DNA of 34,511 nucleotides from an uncultured bacterium (GTDB lineage Bacteria > Bacteroidota > Bacteroidia > Bacteroidales > Bacteroidaceae): the NCBI GenBank assembly GCA_905215555.1, contig CAJMQU010000050.1:1-34511 (forward strand), in the 5' to 3' direction. A program made the position numbers and the translations under genes. The notes beneath the pieces were generated by a model. That model was not told the origin of the DNA. It did no database searches and saw nothing but the letters and a program-made list of their open reading frames with translations. Shown piece after piece: positions 1-8,360 of this stretch (the first letter of the stretch is position 1; each line of letters starts with the position of its first letter).

Positions 1-69
1 ATCAAATCCGTCTTGCAATGGCAGAGGCGCGAACCGTTCAAGGGCGCTTACTATTTCCTTAATTTTCAT
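1..69 (-). CDS. Nif3-like dinuclear metal centre protein, N-terminal fragment
   Basis: Only the first 23 codons are in the window, reading leftward off the edge. The peptide begins MKIKEIVSALERFAPLPLQD, which I recognise as the usual N-terminus of Bacteroides Nif3/YbgI-family proteins. Family members form hexamers that bind two metal ions; their biochemical role is poorly defined. The metal-binding residues lie outside the window, so the call rests on the N-terminus alone. A TATATTTG box at 92-99 on the same strand is a fitting promoter. Confidence 0.7.
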   Translation of the reverse strand, partial: MKIKEIVSALERFAPLPLQDGFD

Positions 70-91
70 TATGTAACAGAAAATTTCGATG

Positions 92-99
92 CAAATATA
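92..99 (-). promoter_or_regulatory. -7 box for the Nif3-like gene
   Basis: On the minus strand this reads TATATTTG, a match to the Bacteroides primary sigma factor -7 consensus TAnnTTTG, 22 nt before the start codon. I see no clear -33 TTTG. Confidence 0.5.
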
Positions 100-141
100 G
101 TAAAAATACACTGAATAACTGACCGTTTTACTATTTTTTAG

Positions 142-149
142 TATATTTG
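142..149 (+). promoter_or_regulatory. -7 box for the DUF4891-like lipoprotein gene
   Basis: TATATTTG matches TAnnTTTG, 26 nt before the ATG at 176. It lies back to back with the box at 92-99, so the 106 bp between the two genes is a divergent promoter region. Confidence 0.5.
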
Positions 150-175
150 TTCTGATAATTGTAAAACTTAGTACG

Positions 176-583
176 ATGAAAACACTGCTTTTCTTGTTTT
201 TTGCACTAATGTGCGTCTTGTTTTCGTGCCAGCCCTCACCTAAAGTCCAGAATGAAGATGATAGTGATGCACAAGAGGAATTTGTGGATACCACTCCGAA
301 AGCGACGGCTATATTTTGGGTGGATAAGAACAAGAAACTGCCTGGTTATATGTCCGGAAAACCGGTTCCAATACGCACCTTGAAGGCGCAGGTTGAAATA
401 GACACAGTGGGATGTATCGAAGTGCTTTCTTATGTGAAGCCTCAGGCAGAATCAGTGAAAAAGCATATCAACCGTTGCCTCGAAACGTTTCGGGTAAAGA
501 AAGTGCTGATGGACAGTGCTTATATTAATCCGGGCATACAGTATGTGCAGATTCGCTATACTCCCTCTAAAATAAAAGATTAA
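176..583 (+). CDS. Small lipoprotein, DUF4891-like
   Basis: A 135-residue secreted lipoprotein. The N-terminus has a hydrophobic signal ending in the lipobox VLFSC, so Cys18 is the likely lipidated residue. An acidic linker follows at about residues 25-40, then a compact alpha/beta domain of about 90 residues. The domain resembles the Bacteroidales DUF4891 family as I remember it; no enzymatic motif is visible and the function is unknown. The gene is convergent with the fetB-like gene, and the two stop codons overlap by 4 bp (580-583), leaving no room for a terminator between them. Confidence 0.65.
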   Translation: MKTLLFLFFALMCVLFSCQPSPKVQNEDDSDAQEEFVDTTPKATAIFWVDKNKKLPGYMSGKPVPIRTLKAQVEIDTVGCIEVLSYVKPQAESVKKHINRCLETFRVKKVLMDSAYINPGIQYVQIRYTPSKIKD

Positions 584-1389
584 CGGTTTTTCTTCCTTTC
601 TTTCTTCTCAATCATAATCTCCAGCAACTTCCCGTTGGCATCGAACGACTTGCGGGAAGCCAGTGAAATGGTAATCATCAGCGAAAGCATGGATGCCGCA
701 AAAGTTATCACCATAATCATCATCTGATACTTGATGGCTACATTCGGGCTACTGCCTCCCAGAATTTGTCCGATCATTGTACCGGGAAGTGCCACCAGTC
801 CCATTACAGCTATGTTTGCAATCAGCGGACTGAACGATTTGATGATGGCCTGTTTGATGAAAGGTGCCTGTGCCTCTGCCCTTGTAGCGCCGTTGCCAAG
901 CAGATAACGATAGAGCTGTTGTTCCCGCTTCAATCCGCTGTAATAAGCATTCAGTGCAACCACATTACTGGACAGCATATTTCCCATCAGGATGCCGAAT
1001 ATCGGAATAAAGTATTGTGCACTGAATACATTTTCCAGCCGCAATACGATGGCAATGAAATACATACCGATGCAGATCACACTGCACAGGAAGCCGACGG
1101 AAATAGGAATGAACAGTACCTTTCGTTTTAACTGGGTGCGTGCCAGTGCTGTTTGGGCGGCAACGAATATCATGATAATCACCCACAGGAAGTTTATCCA
1201 GGGGGTATTCCACAAAAACAGATATTTCAGGTAGATACCGATAAAGAAGAGCTGCACAATCATACGTGCAATGCCTATAACAGTGACCCAAAGCAACCCC
1301 GTCTTGAACTTCCATAAATAGAATAGAGGAATGAGCAGTAACAGCAATCCGATGGCTAAACTGGTATATGATATGTCAATCGTTCCCAC
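580..1389 (-). CDS. fetB: FetB/YbbM-type ABC exporter permease (UPF0014)
   Basis: A 269-residue polytopic membrane protein of the UPF0014 family. In E. coli FetB pairs with the ATPase FetA in a putative iron exporter that protects against peroxide stress. The sequence shows hydrophobic segments from residue 7 onward and the family-typical central stretch FGILMGNMLSSNVVALNAYY. A second conserved stretch, ALPGTMIGQILGGSSP, follows near residue 200. Length matches the family (about 260). The start is a GTG, because an in-frame stop lies two codons upstream and no earlier ATG exists. It starts 16 bp after the fetA stop, so the pair forms an operon. Metal specificity cannot be read from sequence. 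Confidence 0.85.
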   Translation of the reverse strand: MGTIDISYTSLAIGLLLLLIPLFYLWKFKTGLLWVTVIGIARMIVQLFFIGIYLKYLFLWNTPWINFLWVIIMIFVAAQTALARTQLKRKVLFIPISVGFLCSVICIGMYFIAIVLRLENVFSAQYFIPIFGILMGNMLSSNVVALNAYYSGLKREQQLYRYLLGNGATRAEAQAPFIKQAIIKSFSPLIANIAVMGLVALPGTMIGQILGGSSPNVAIKYQMMIMVITFAASMLSLMITISLASRKSFDANGKLLEIMIEKKERKKNR

Positions 1390-1405
1390 TTCTTAATGTT
1401 TTTTA

Positions 1406-2041
1406 TCACAACGTTATCATTTGGTTACATCCCTGTGCAAAGCCGTGGTCATGAGAAATAGCGAGGATGGCACTCCCCTTTCTCATTTGCTTCCGGAAGA
1501 AGGCAAGCACCTTGTCCGTAGAGTCCGAGTCCAGTGCCGAAGTCGGTTCGTCCACCATCAGCAGCGGCTTTTGCATCATGGCGGCTACGGCAATCATGAT
1601 GCGTTGTCGTTGTCCGCCGGAAATTTCATTCACGCGTTTGTCGTACACTTCCTCTTCCAACCCCAATTCAGCAAAGCAGGCAAAGAGTTTATCAAGCGAG
1701 AAGGGAGTGGCGCGGTTCGCTTTCAGGTTGAACGGAAGCTGCACCATTTCCTTCACCCACTCCGATGGAAGCGCCAGTTCCTGCGGTATCCATGCCACCT
1801 GGCGGCGTATATGGTCGATGGTTGTCTTTTCCAGTAAGATATTATTGACGATGATGCGTCCTGCTTTGAGGGGTACGAATCCCAGGATCGCATTTAGCAG
1901 AGAAGTTTTTCCCCGCCCCGATTGTCCGGAAATGCAGGCTATTTCTCCTTCGTGCAATTGTAAGCTAAAGCCGGAAAAAAGTGTATCTTCTCCGAAAGCG
2001 ATGCATGCGTCATCTATCTGAAGTATAGTCTCGGTCTCCAT
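1406..2041 (-). CDS. fetA: FetA/YbbL-type ABC exporter ATPase
   Basis: Cytoplasmic ATP-binding subunit for the neighbouring FetB-like permease. Counting from the ATG at 2041 (211 residues), it has Walker A GQSGRGKT at 39-46, Q-loop Gln87, signature SGGQR at 141-145, Walker B LLMVDE at 160-165 and H-loop His197. The open frame can be extended two codons to a TTG at 2047. I prefer the ATG because the promoter box at 2049-2056 lies almost on top of either start. FetA-family length is about 210-225, which fits. Confidence 0.85.
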   Translation of the reverse strand: METETILQIDDACIAFGEDTLFSGFSLQLHEGEIACISGQSGRGKTSLLNAILGFVPLKAGRIIVNNILLEKTTIDHIRRQVAWIPQELALPSEWVKEMVQLPFNLKANRATPFSLDKLFACFAELGLEEEVYDKRVNEISGGQRQRIMIAVAAMMQKPLLMVDEPTSALDSDSTDKVLAFFRKQMRKGSAILAISHDHGFAQGCNQMITL

Positions 2042-2048
2042 TTGCAAG

Positions 2049-2056
2049 CAAATATA
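2049..2056 (-). promoter_or_regulatory. -7 box for fetAB
   Basis: Minus strand TATATTTG matches TAnnTTTG. Only 7 nt separate it from the ATG at 2041, so the transcript would have almost no 5' leader. Confidence 0.45.
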
Positions 2057-2175
2057 GAAAGGAATTCTGAGAAAACGGCGGATTATTAGCTGAAATAAGT
2101 ATCTTTAAATAAGATAAGCCGTATTTCGGCATAACTTTTTCATGCAAGCATGAAAGTTCTGCGCTCAATTTGCAC

Positions 2176-2183
2176 TATCTTTG
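2176..2183 (+). promoter_or_regulatory. -7 box for the DUF2148 gene
   Basis: TATCTTTG matches TAnnTTTG, 28 nt before the ATG at 2212. It lies inside the first codons of the longer TTG-started frame (2170), which argues that translation starts at 2212. Confidence 0.5.
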
Positions 2184-2211
2184 CTATCAGTTTTTAATAA
2201 AAGTGAGAATT

Positions 2212-2754
2212 ATGATACAGAACGAACGTGCCAGCCGACACGAACATGTGTTGGATGTGGCAAGACAGATGATGACCGCTGCTCGCACTGCGCCTAAGGG
2301 TAAAGGAGTTGACATTATTGAAATTGCCATGGTTACCGGTGACAGTCTGAAGGTTTTGTCGGATAAGATGGTGGCTATGGTGGAAGAACATGGAATGAAG
2401 TTCTTTCTGCGTGATGCGGCAAACATTTTGCAGGCAGAATGCGTAATAATAATAGGTACGCGCGAACAGGCGCAAGGGTTGAACTGTGGACATTGCGGAT
2501 ATCCCACGTGTGCCGGTCGGCCTGAGGGTGTGCCTTGTGCCATCAACTCTGTGGATGTCGGCATAGCTGTCGGCTCGGCCTGTGCCACGGCAGCCGATTT
2601 ACGTGTAGATACACGCGTTATGTTTTCTGCCGGACTTGCCGCGCAGCAATTGGAGTGGCTGCCCGGTTGTAAATCTGTGTATGCTATTCCGGTCAGCGCA
2701 TCGTCCAAGAACCCCTTCTTCGACCGGAAACCGAAAGAAGAGAAAAAAGATTAA
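2212..2754 (+). CDS. DUF2148 ferredoxin-domain protein
   Basis: A soluble protein of about 180 residues with a cysteine cluster in its middle: CGHCGYPTC, then a Cys after RPEGVP, then SACATAADL. This is the pattern of the DUF2148 family, annotated as ferredoxin domain-containing and expected to hold an iron-sulfur cluster. The physiological role is not established. The chosen start (MIQNERASRHEH) has a matching upstream promoter; the longer TTG start at 2170 would place the promoter inside the gene. The gene is divergent from fetAB. A possible link with metal homeostasis rests on position only. Confidence 0.8.
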   Translation: MIQNERASRHEHVLDVARQMMTAARTAPKGKGVDIIEIAMVTGDSLKVLSDKMVAMVEEHGMKFFLRDAANILQAECVIIIGTREQAQGLNCGHCGYPTCAGRPEGVPCAINSVDVGIAVGSACATAADLRVDTRVMFSAGLAAQQLEWLPGCKSVYAIPVSASSKNPFFDRKPKEEKKD

Positions 2755-2794
2755 GTTACGAACTACAAGCTACAGTAGCAAGTTGCTGCGTTGT

Positions 2795-2830
2795 ATTCGG
2801 GGGCGAAATATTTTTCGCTCCTACACAAGC
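2795..2830. repeat. Imperfect palindromic intergenic hairpin
   Basis: In the 134 bp between the DUF2148 and agmatine deiminase genes, GGGCGAAA (2801-2808) pairs with TTTCGCTC (2813-2820) with one G-T pair. The flanks (TGTA before, TACA after) also match each other. It looks like a degraded copy of a dispersed GGGGCGAA-type palindrome and could also act as a weak terminator. Confidence 0.35.
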
Positions 2831-2888
2831 AAATGCAAGCAAGTGGCTCTACTGTTATAAAACTAATTTTGAATTATTACTTGATAAA

Positions 2889-3929
2889 ATGATGAGCGAT
2901 AAGGATTTGAAAACCACTTTTCCTGCCGAATGGGTATCACAAAGTGGCATACAACTGACCTGGCCTCATGCCGAAACGGATTGGGCGTATATGCTTACCG
3001 AAGTACGGTCATGCTTCACTGCCATTGCCCGCGAGATAGCTAAACGAGAATTACTGCTCATTGTGACGCCTGAACCGGAGGAAGTCAGAAAGCAAATCTC
3101 AGCTACTGTTAATATGGAAAACGTCCGTTTCATGGAGTGTGAAACGAACGACACTTGGGCACGTGATCATGGGGCAATCACCCTGCTTGATGCAGATGGT
3201 CTTTCTCTTCTCGATTTCACTTTCAACGGTTGGGGGTTGAAATTTGCTTCGGACAAGGATAATCTGATTACCCGCCAGGCCGTGGAAGCAGGTTTTCTGA
3301 ATGGGCGTTATGTAAATCGTCTCGGCTTTGTCCTCGAAGGCGGTTCCATTGAGAGTGACGGGCAGGGAACATTGCTTACCACCTCCGAATGTCTGCTTTC
3401 TCTCAACCGTAACGGGCAGATGAGCCGCGATGAAATTGAAGCATATCTGTGTTCTGTATTCTGTCTGCAACGTGTGCTCTGGCTCGACCACGGATATCTG
3501 GCGGGAGACGATACAGACAGTCATGTCGACACTCTCGCCCGCTTTTGTTCGCCGGATGCCATTGTCTATGTGCAATGCACCGATACGCAGGACGAACACT
3601 ACGAAGCTCTTCGCCTGATGGAAGAACAACTGAAAACTTTCCGCACCATAAGTGGAGCCCCCTATCGTCTGTTGGCATTACCCATGGCAGATAAGATTGA
3701 GGAAGAAGGAGAACGCCTCCCCGCTACGTACGCCAATTTTTTGATAATGAATGATGCCGTGCTTTATCCTACTTATCGCCAGCCGGAGAATGATGCCCGC
3801 GCCAAAGAAGTATTGCAGGAGGCTTTTCCCGAACGCGAGATTATCGGCATTGATTGCCGGGCATTGATCAAGCAGCATGGTTCCCTTCATTGTGTAACGA
3901 TGCAATATCCTACAGGAGTATTGAAATAA
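2889..3929 (+). CDS. aguA: Agmatine deiminase
   Basis: A 346-residue enzyme of the guanidino-modifying family (porphyromonas-type peptidylarginine deiminase fold), converting agmatine to N-carbamoylputrescine and ammonia. Active-site signatures are in place: TWARDHG at 89-95, EGGSIE at 150-155, DDTDSHVD at 207-214 and GSLHC with the nucleophile Cys335. The downstream gene encodes the next enzyme only 12 bp away, which supports agmatine rather than peptidyl-arginine as substrate. There is no signal peptide, so it acts in the cytoplasm. The start has two consecutive ATGs (2889, 2892); either could be used. Confidence 0.93.
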   Translation: MMSDKDLKTTFPAEWVSQSGIQLTWPHAETDWAYMLTEVRSCFTAIAREIAKRELLLIVTPEPEEVRKQISATVNMENVRFMECETNDTWARDHGAITLLDADGLSLLDFTFNGWGLKFASDKDNLITRQAVEAGFLNGRYVNRLGFVLEGGSIESDGQGTLLTTSECLLSLNRNGQMSRDEIEAYLCSVFCLQRVLWLDHGYLAGDDTDSHVDTLARFCSPDAIVYVQCTDTQDEHYEALRLMEEQLKTFRTISGAPYRLLALPMADKIEEEGERLPATYANFLIMNDAVLYPTYRQPENDARAKEVLQEAFPEREIIGIDCRALIKQHGSLHCVTMQYPTGVLK

Positions 3930-3941
3930 AACAGAAGAAAT

Positions 3942-4826
3942 ATGAGAAAAATAAAAGTCGGTATTATCCAGCAAGCCAATACATCAGATCTTCGTACGAA
4001 CCTGATGAACCTGGCTAAAAGTATAGAAGCCTGCGCCGCCCATGGTGCCCAACTGGTGGTTTTGCAGGAATTGCATAACTCCCTGTATTTCTGCCAGACC
4101 GAAAATACGCAATTGTTTGATTTGGCGGAAACTATTCCCGGTCCTTCCACCGGATTTTATTCCGAACTGGCCGCGGCCAATAAAATAGTATTGGTAACCT
4201 CTCTGTTCGAGAAGCGTGCACCGGGACTTTATCATAACACTGCTGTTGTTTTCGACCGCGATGGAAGCATCGCCGGAAAATATCGTAAGATGCATATCCC
4301 CGATGATCCGGCCTATTATGAGAAGTTCTATTTCACACCCGGTGATATAGGATTCGAACCTATACAGACTTCGATCGGCAAACTGGGCGTGCTCGTTTGC
4401 TGGGATCAGTGGTATCCCGAAGCTGCCCGCCTTATGGCACTGAAAGGTGCCGAATTGCTGATATATCCTACCGCTATCGGTTGGGAAAGTAGTGATACTG
4501 ACGATGAAAAGGCGCGTCAGCTCAATGCCTGGATTATTTCTCAGCGTGCCCATGCCGTAGCCAACGGATTGCCGGTCATTTCGGTCAACCGTGTCGGTCA
4601 TGAGCCCGATCCATCCAAGCAGACCAACGGCATCCGTTTTTGGGGAAATAGTTTCGTGGCAGGTCCGCAAGGTGAATTTCTGGCACAAGCCGGAAACGAC
4701 CATCCGGAGAATATGGTAGTGGAAATAGATATGGAACGTTCTGAGAATGTCCGTCGTTGGTGGCCTTTCCTGCGCGACCGCCGCATTGATGAATATGGAG
4801 GATTGACGAAGCGCTTTCTTGATTAG
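3942..4826 (+). CDS. aguB: N-carbamoylputrescine amidase (nitrilase superfamily)
   Basis: A 294-residue nitrilase-fold amidase that hydrolyses N-carbamoylputrescine to putrescine, CO2 and ammonia. The catalytic triad is visible: Glu43 in LQELHNS, Lys116 in YRKMHIP and Cys153 in LVCWDQWYPE. Conserved stretches YPTAIGWE and NRVGHE follow. The start lies 12 bp after the agmatine deiminase stop with a purine-rich leader, so the two are co-transcribed and together turn agmatine into putrescine, feeding polyamine synthesis. Confidence 0.93.
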   Translation: MRKIKVGIIQQANTSDLRTNLMNLAKSIEACAAHGAQLVVLQELHNSLYFCQTENTQLFDLAETIPGPSTGFYSELAAANKIVLVTSLFEKRAPGLYHNTAVVFDRDGSIAGKYRKMHIPDDPAYYEKFYFTPGDIGFEPIQTSIGKLGVLVCWDQWYPEAARLMALKGAELLIYPTAIGWESSDTDDEKARQLNAWIISQRAHAVANGLPVISVNRVGHEPDPSKQTNGIRFWGNSFVAGPQGEFLAQAGNDHPENMVVEIDMERSENVRRWWPFLRDRRIDEYGGLTKRFLD

Positions 4827-4834
4827 CCATCACG

Positions 4835-5221
4835 CTATTTGAATGTCACCTTCTTGTTCATTATGAAGTTTACTCCTCCGTAAATGAACAACCCCAGGAA
4901 CTGGGCAAGATATTCATCGCAGTTAAGTCCCTCCACCAGTACTACAAGAAACAGGAATTGTGCCAGATAGGCCATTCCGAAAGCGATGGAAAAGAGCAAT
5001 GCCTGTCTCCAGGTATTGCTCTTTTTTTCTTTATCCAAAGGGAATATCCAATGCTTACACCAGATGAAATTATGAGTCTGTGCAACTATATATGCTGTTA
5101 TATTTGAGAGCATATAATCAATATCCAATTCATCCATCATCAGCCAGATGACTGAGGCTGTAATCAAGGCATTCAATGTACCGATTACCGCGAAGCGGAA
5201 GATGCGTTGGGACTCTTTCAC
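4835..5221 (-). CDS. GtrA-like membrane protein
   Basis: A 128-residue protein with four hydrophobic segments and the GtrA features FAVIGTLNALI near the start and GGVNFIMNKKVTFK at the end. GtrA-family proteins are small membrane proteins often tied to moving or using polyprenyl-linked sugars for cell-surface polysaccharides. No glycosyltransferase lies next to it, so its partner is unknown. The start is a GTG, 16 bp after the aspS stop, suggesting co-transcription with aspS. It is convergent with the amidase gene, 8 bp apart. Confidence 0.85.
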   Translation of the reverse strand: MKESQRIFRFAVIGTLNALITASVIWLMMDELDIDYMLSNITAYIVAQTHNFIWCKHWIFPLDKEKKSNTWRQALLFSIAFGMAYLAQFLFLVVLVEGLNCDEYLAQFLGLFIYGGVNFIMNKKVTFK

Positions 5222-5237
5222 TGCAGGATGTGTACTC

Positions 5238-6995
5238 CTATTCCTTTATATCAACAATCAAATTCAGTTCATCCAATTGTGACGGGTCAAGTGCTGCAGG
5301 AGCATCCAACATCACGTCGCGTCCGCTGTTGTTCTTCGGGAACGCGATGCAGTCACGAATACTATCCAGTCCGGCGAAGAGGGATACCCAACGGTCGAGA
5401 CCATAAGCCAAGCCACCATGAGGAGGTGCACCATATTTGAATGCATTCATCAGGAAGCCGAACTGTTCTTCCGCTTTTTCCGGAGTGAAGCCCAATATTT
5501 CGAACATCTTTGCCTGTAACTTCGGATCGTGAATACGGATAGAACCGCCACCAACTTCCACACCGTTGATAACCATATCGTAAGCATCAGCGCGTACTGC
5601 TGCCGGATCAGTATCCAACAGGGCTATATCCTCATCTTTCGGATGCGTGAACGGATGATGCATAGCCATCAGGCGATTTTCTTGTTCGCTCCATTCAAAC
5701 ATCGGGAAGTCAACCACCCACAGGCATGCGAAAGTATTCTTGTCGCGCAGCCCCAGCTGGCTTCCCATCTCCAGGCGGAGTTCGCAAAGCTGTTTGCGCG
5801 TCTTCATGGCATCGTCACCGCTCAATATCAGAATCAGGTCACCCGGTTTGGCACCGAAAGCCTCTTTCATTTTTTGCAGCACTTCCTGCGTATAGAATTT
5901 GTCAACACTTGATTTCACGGTTCCGTCTTCCTCCACACGGGCATACACCATACCTTTTGCACCGATTTGCGGTCTCTTTACGAATTCCGTCAGTGCGTCC
6001 AGTTGCTTGCGGGTGTAGTGTGCGGCACCCTCGGCGCAGATACCACCGATGTATGCGGCATTGTCGAATACAGAGAAGCCGTGGCCTTGCAATACGTCCA
6101 TCAGTTCCACGAATTTCATGCCGAAACGCAAGTCGGGTTTGTCGCTACCGTAATATTTCATGGCGTCGGCCCATGCCATACGCTGGAATTGTCCTTCCAA
6201 CTCTACGCCGCGGATTTCTTTGAAAAGATATTTCGTCATACCTTCAAACAGGTTGATGATGTCATCCTGTTCTACGAAAGACATTTCACAGTCGATTTGT
6301 GTAAATTCCGGCTGACGGTCGGCGCGAAGATCTTCGTCGCGGAAACACTTGGCGATTTGGAAGTAACGGTCGAAACCGGATACCATCAGCAACTGCTTCA
6401 AAGTTTGCGGGCTTTGTGGCAGGGCATAGAACTGTCCAGGGTTCATGCGTGAGGGTACAACAAAGTCGCGGGCACCTTCCGGGGTAGAACCTACCAACAC
6501 GGGAGTCTCAACTTCTATGAAACCCTGACTGTCCAAATAACGGCGTACCTCGATCGTCATTTTATGGCGGAGCTCCAGATTCTTGCGTACAGACGGACGG
6601 CGCAAGTCCAGATAACGGTATTTCATGCGGATGTCATCGCCTCCATCGGTATTGTCTTCGATGGTGAAGGGAGGAGTCAACGCTGCGTTCAGCACATTCA
6701 GTTCCGATACGATGATTTCGATGTCTCCGGTCGGGATATTGGCGTTCTTGCTGAAACGTTCGTTTACTGTTCCGGTGATCTGGATAACGAATTCGCGTCC
6801 CAGGCGGTTGGCGTTTTCGCAAAGTGCTGCGTCCACCTCTTCATTGAAAACTAACTGGGTGATACCGTAGCGGTCGCGGAGGTCTATGAAAGTCATGCCT
6901 CCCATTTTGCGGCTGCGCTGTACCCAACCTGCCAGCGTTACTTGCTTATTGACGTCGGAGATACGGAGTTCCCCGCAGGTATGTGTTCTAAACAT
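5238..6995 (-). CDS. aspS: Aspartyl-tRNA synthetase
   Basis: A 585-residue class II synthetase that charges tRNA-Asp. The N-terminal OB-fold anticodon-binding domain starts MFRTHTCGELR. Motif 2 is CFRDEDLRADRQPEFTQID near residue 217. The bacterial GAD insertion lies in the middle, and motif 3 is HGGLAYGLDRWVSL near residue 530. Length matches bacterial-type AspRS (about 585-590). Whether it is discriminating or also charges tRNA-Asn cannot be judged here. A -7 box lies at 7075-7082, and the leader holds a heptamer repeat. Confidence 0.97.
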   Translation of the reverse strand: MFRTHTCGELRISDVNKQVTLAGWVQRSRKMGGMTFIDLRDRYGITQLVFNEEVDAALCENANRLGREFVIQITGTVNERFSKNANIPTGDIEIIVSELNVLNAALTPPFTIEDNTDGGDDIRMKYRYLDLRRPSVRKNLELRHKMTIEVRRYLDSQGFIEVETPVLVGSTPEGARDFVVPSRMNPGQFYALPQSPQTLKQLLMVSGFDRYFQIAKCFRDEDLRADRQPEFTQIDCEMSFVEQDDIINLFEGMTKYLFKEIRGVELEGQFQRMAWADAMKYYGSDKPDLRFGMKFVELMDVLQGHGFSVFDNAAYIGGICAEGAAHYTRKQLDALTEFVKRPQIGAKGMVYARVEEDGTVKSSVDKFYTQEVLQKMKEAFGAKPGDLILILSGDDAMKTRKQLCELRLEMGSQLGLRDKNTFACLWVVDFPMFEWSEQENRLMAMHHPFTHPKDEDIALLDTDPAAVRADAYDMVINGVEVGGGSIRIHDPKLQAKMFEILGFTPEKAEEQFGFLMNAFKYGAPPHGGLAYGLDRWVSLFAGLDSIRDCIAFPKNNSGRDVMLDAPAALDPSQLDELNLIVDIKE

Positions 6996-7002
6996 CTTGA
7001 TA

Positions 7003-7030
7003 ATTATAAATTATGAATTATAAATTATAA
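7003..7030. repeat. Heptamer tandem repeat (ATTATAA)x4 in the aspS leader
   Basis: Four head-to-tail copies of ATTATAA (7003-7009, 7010-7016 with one A-to-G change, 7017-7023, 7024-7030). They sit between the aspS promoter and start codon. A change in copy number would change leader length. Confidence 0.7.
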
Positions 7031-7074
7031 ATTGGCTGCGCTGTCAGGGCGCATGCTTAATTGCTTACGATGTG

Positions 7075-7082
7075 CAAAAATA
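7075..7082 (-). promoter_or_regulatory. -7 box for aspS
   Basis: Minus strand TATTTTTG matches TAnnTTTG, about 80 nt before the aspS ATG. No good -33 element is seen. Confidence 0.45.
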
Positions 7083-7103
7083 CAGATTTATTTTATAAAA
7101 AAC

Positions 7104-8147
7104 TCAGATTTTCGTTAACTTCTTAATTTGTTCTTTACTCTTGTCCAATATCATCTTATTCTTATGGGCAATGTCTTCCACGATGGCCTCATTGATCTGT
7201 TTCAAGCCATTGATGTAATCCTGTGCCCGTTGCAGCACGTTTGAAGAATCTTTTTCGGCATAATGGGGTATGATAACCTGCAATCCCTCTTTAATAACTT
7301 TCACGTCAATGTTTTCACCCATCATCATCGGATCGCCGTCAAAGTGCACTACTCCCGGTTTGGTACGGCGGATGCGCAGAGTTTGGCAGCGGAAAGTCTT
7401 GATGCGGCTATTCTGGTCTATCGTCTTGTTGAACAACTGGAAAGACAATGCAGGCACATCCAGCACCGTGAAAGGCTCCAGGATGGTCACGTCCAGCAAT
7501 CCGTCCGTCAGAGTTGCTTGCGGGGCTATGTATGCATTGTTGCCATATTGCGAAGCATTGCCGCAGGCTATCAGGAACGCTTTATACTTTAATGTGCTGT
7601 CTTCCGTTTCCAGTTCGTAAGTTTCAGGTTGGTATTTCAGGCTTTCCAGCAAGGTCTTTTCTAAATAGGTAAGAGGTCCTCTCCTGCCCGCTTTTGCGAA
7701 TTTCAGGCTGACAAAGGCGTCAAAACCTACTCCGCAAGTACAGAAGAAAGGCACATCATTGATTTTTCCATAATCAATGACATCCATAATCCCCTCATTA
7801 ATGATTTCTATTGCTTTTTTCGGCTCCATCGAGATTTGCAGATGGCGCGCCAGCCCGTTTCCCGAACCGCAGGGAATGATGCCTAATGCAGTTTTTGTAT
7901 GCACCAGCGAACGGGCTATTTCGTTGATCGTACCATCTCCGCCAATGGCCACTACCGCATATACGCCTTCTTTTGCTTTTTGTGCGGCAATTTCAACGGC
8001 ATGTCCGGCATATTTTGTGTACACCACTTCTTTGGCATACTTCGTCTTATCCAGTTTTTCATCGAGCAGATGGAGAATTTGTTCTTTATTCTGCGTACCG
8101 GATTTCGGATTTATAATGAATGATATTTTCTTTTTTTCTTCGTCCAT
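7104..8147 (-). CDS. Diacylglycerol-kinase-family lipid kinase
   Basis: A 347-residue YegS/BmrU/DgkB-type lipid kinase. The nucleotide-binding part begins ISFIINPKSGTQNK at residue 8, with the catalytic-domain hallmark GGDGTINE at 69-76 and GSGNGLARHL at 94-103. The second, beta-rich domain has ACGNASQYG and DGLLDVTIL. The last ~60 residues are an extra helical tail rich in Lys and Asp. It probably phosphorylates a membrane lipid with a free hydroxyl; sequence does not say whether that is diacylglycerol, a sphingoid lipid or another. It is divergent from serine palmitoyltransferase, with 213 bp between them. Confidence 0.88.
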   Translation of the reverse strand: MDEEKKKISFIINPKSGTQNKEQILHLLDEKLDKTKYAKEVVYTKYAGHAVEIAAQKAKEGVYAVVAIGGDGTINEIARSLVHTKTALGIIPCGSGNGLARHLQISMEPKKAIEIINEGIMDVIDYGKINDVPFFCTCGVGFDAFVSLKFAKAGRRGPLTYLEKTLLESLKYQPETYELETEDSTLKYKAFLIACGNASQYGNNAYIAPQATLTDGLLDVTILEPFTVLDVPALSFQLFNKTIDQNSRIKTFRCQTLRIRRTKPGVVHFDGDPMMMGENIDVKVIKEGLQVIIPHYAEKDSSNVLQRAQDYINGLKQINEAIVEDIAHKNKMILDKSKEQIKKLTKI

Positions 8148-8182
8148 GCAAGGGGTATTTCACTATGCAATTATTCAAACGG

Positions 8183-8190
8183 CAAAAGTA
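8183..8190 (-). promoter_or_regulatory. -7 box for the lipid kinase
   Basis: Minus strand TACTTTTG matches TAnnTTTG, 35 nt before the ATG at 8147. Confidence 0.45.
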
Positions 8191-8285
8191 ATACAAATAC
8201 TTGAATTTTTAGTTATAGAGAGACTTTTAATCCGTAGGCAAATATATTTTTTAGTAGAAAAAGAACATATAAACACATATTTTGC

Positions 8286-8293
8286 TATCTTTG
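8286..8293 (+). promoter_or_regulatory. -7 box for serine palmitoyltransferase
   Basis: TATCTTTG matches TAnnTTTG, 67 nt before the ATG at 8361. The leader downstream of it is A/T-rich. Confidence 0.5.
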
Positions 8294-8360
8294 CACCCTG
8301 TTTTCAAAAGGCTTATAATTAGGAGTTAAATATTTCATACTATTATATAATAAACATTTC

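Noticed and set aside
2170..2211. Longer TTG-started version of the DUF2148 protein
   Set aside because: The TATCTTTG promoter box lies inside this extension, and the ATG at 2212 gives the expected N-terminus.
3984..4703. Long antisense frames across the amidase, aspS and other genes
   Set aside because: They are shadows of well-supported genes on the other strand, with no recognisable domains or start signals.
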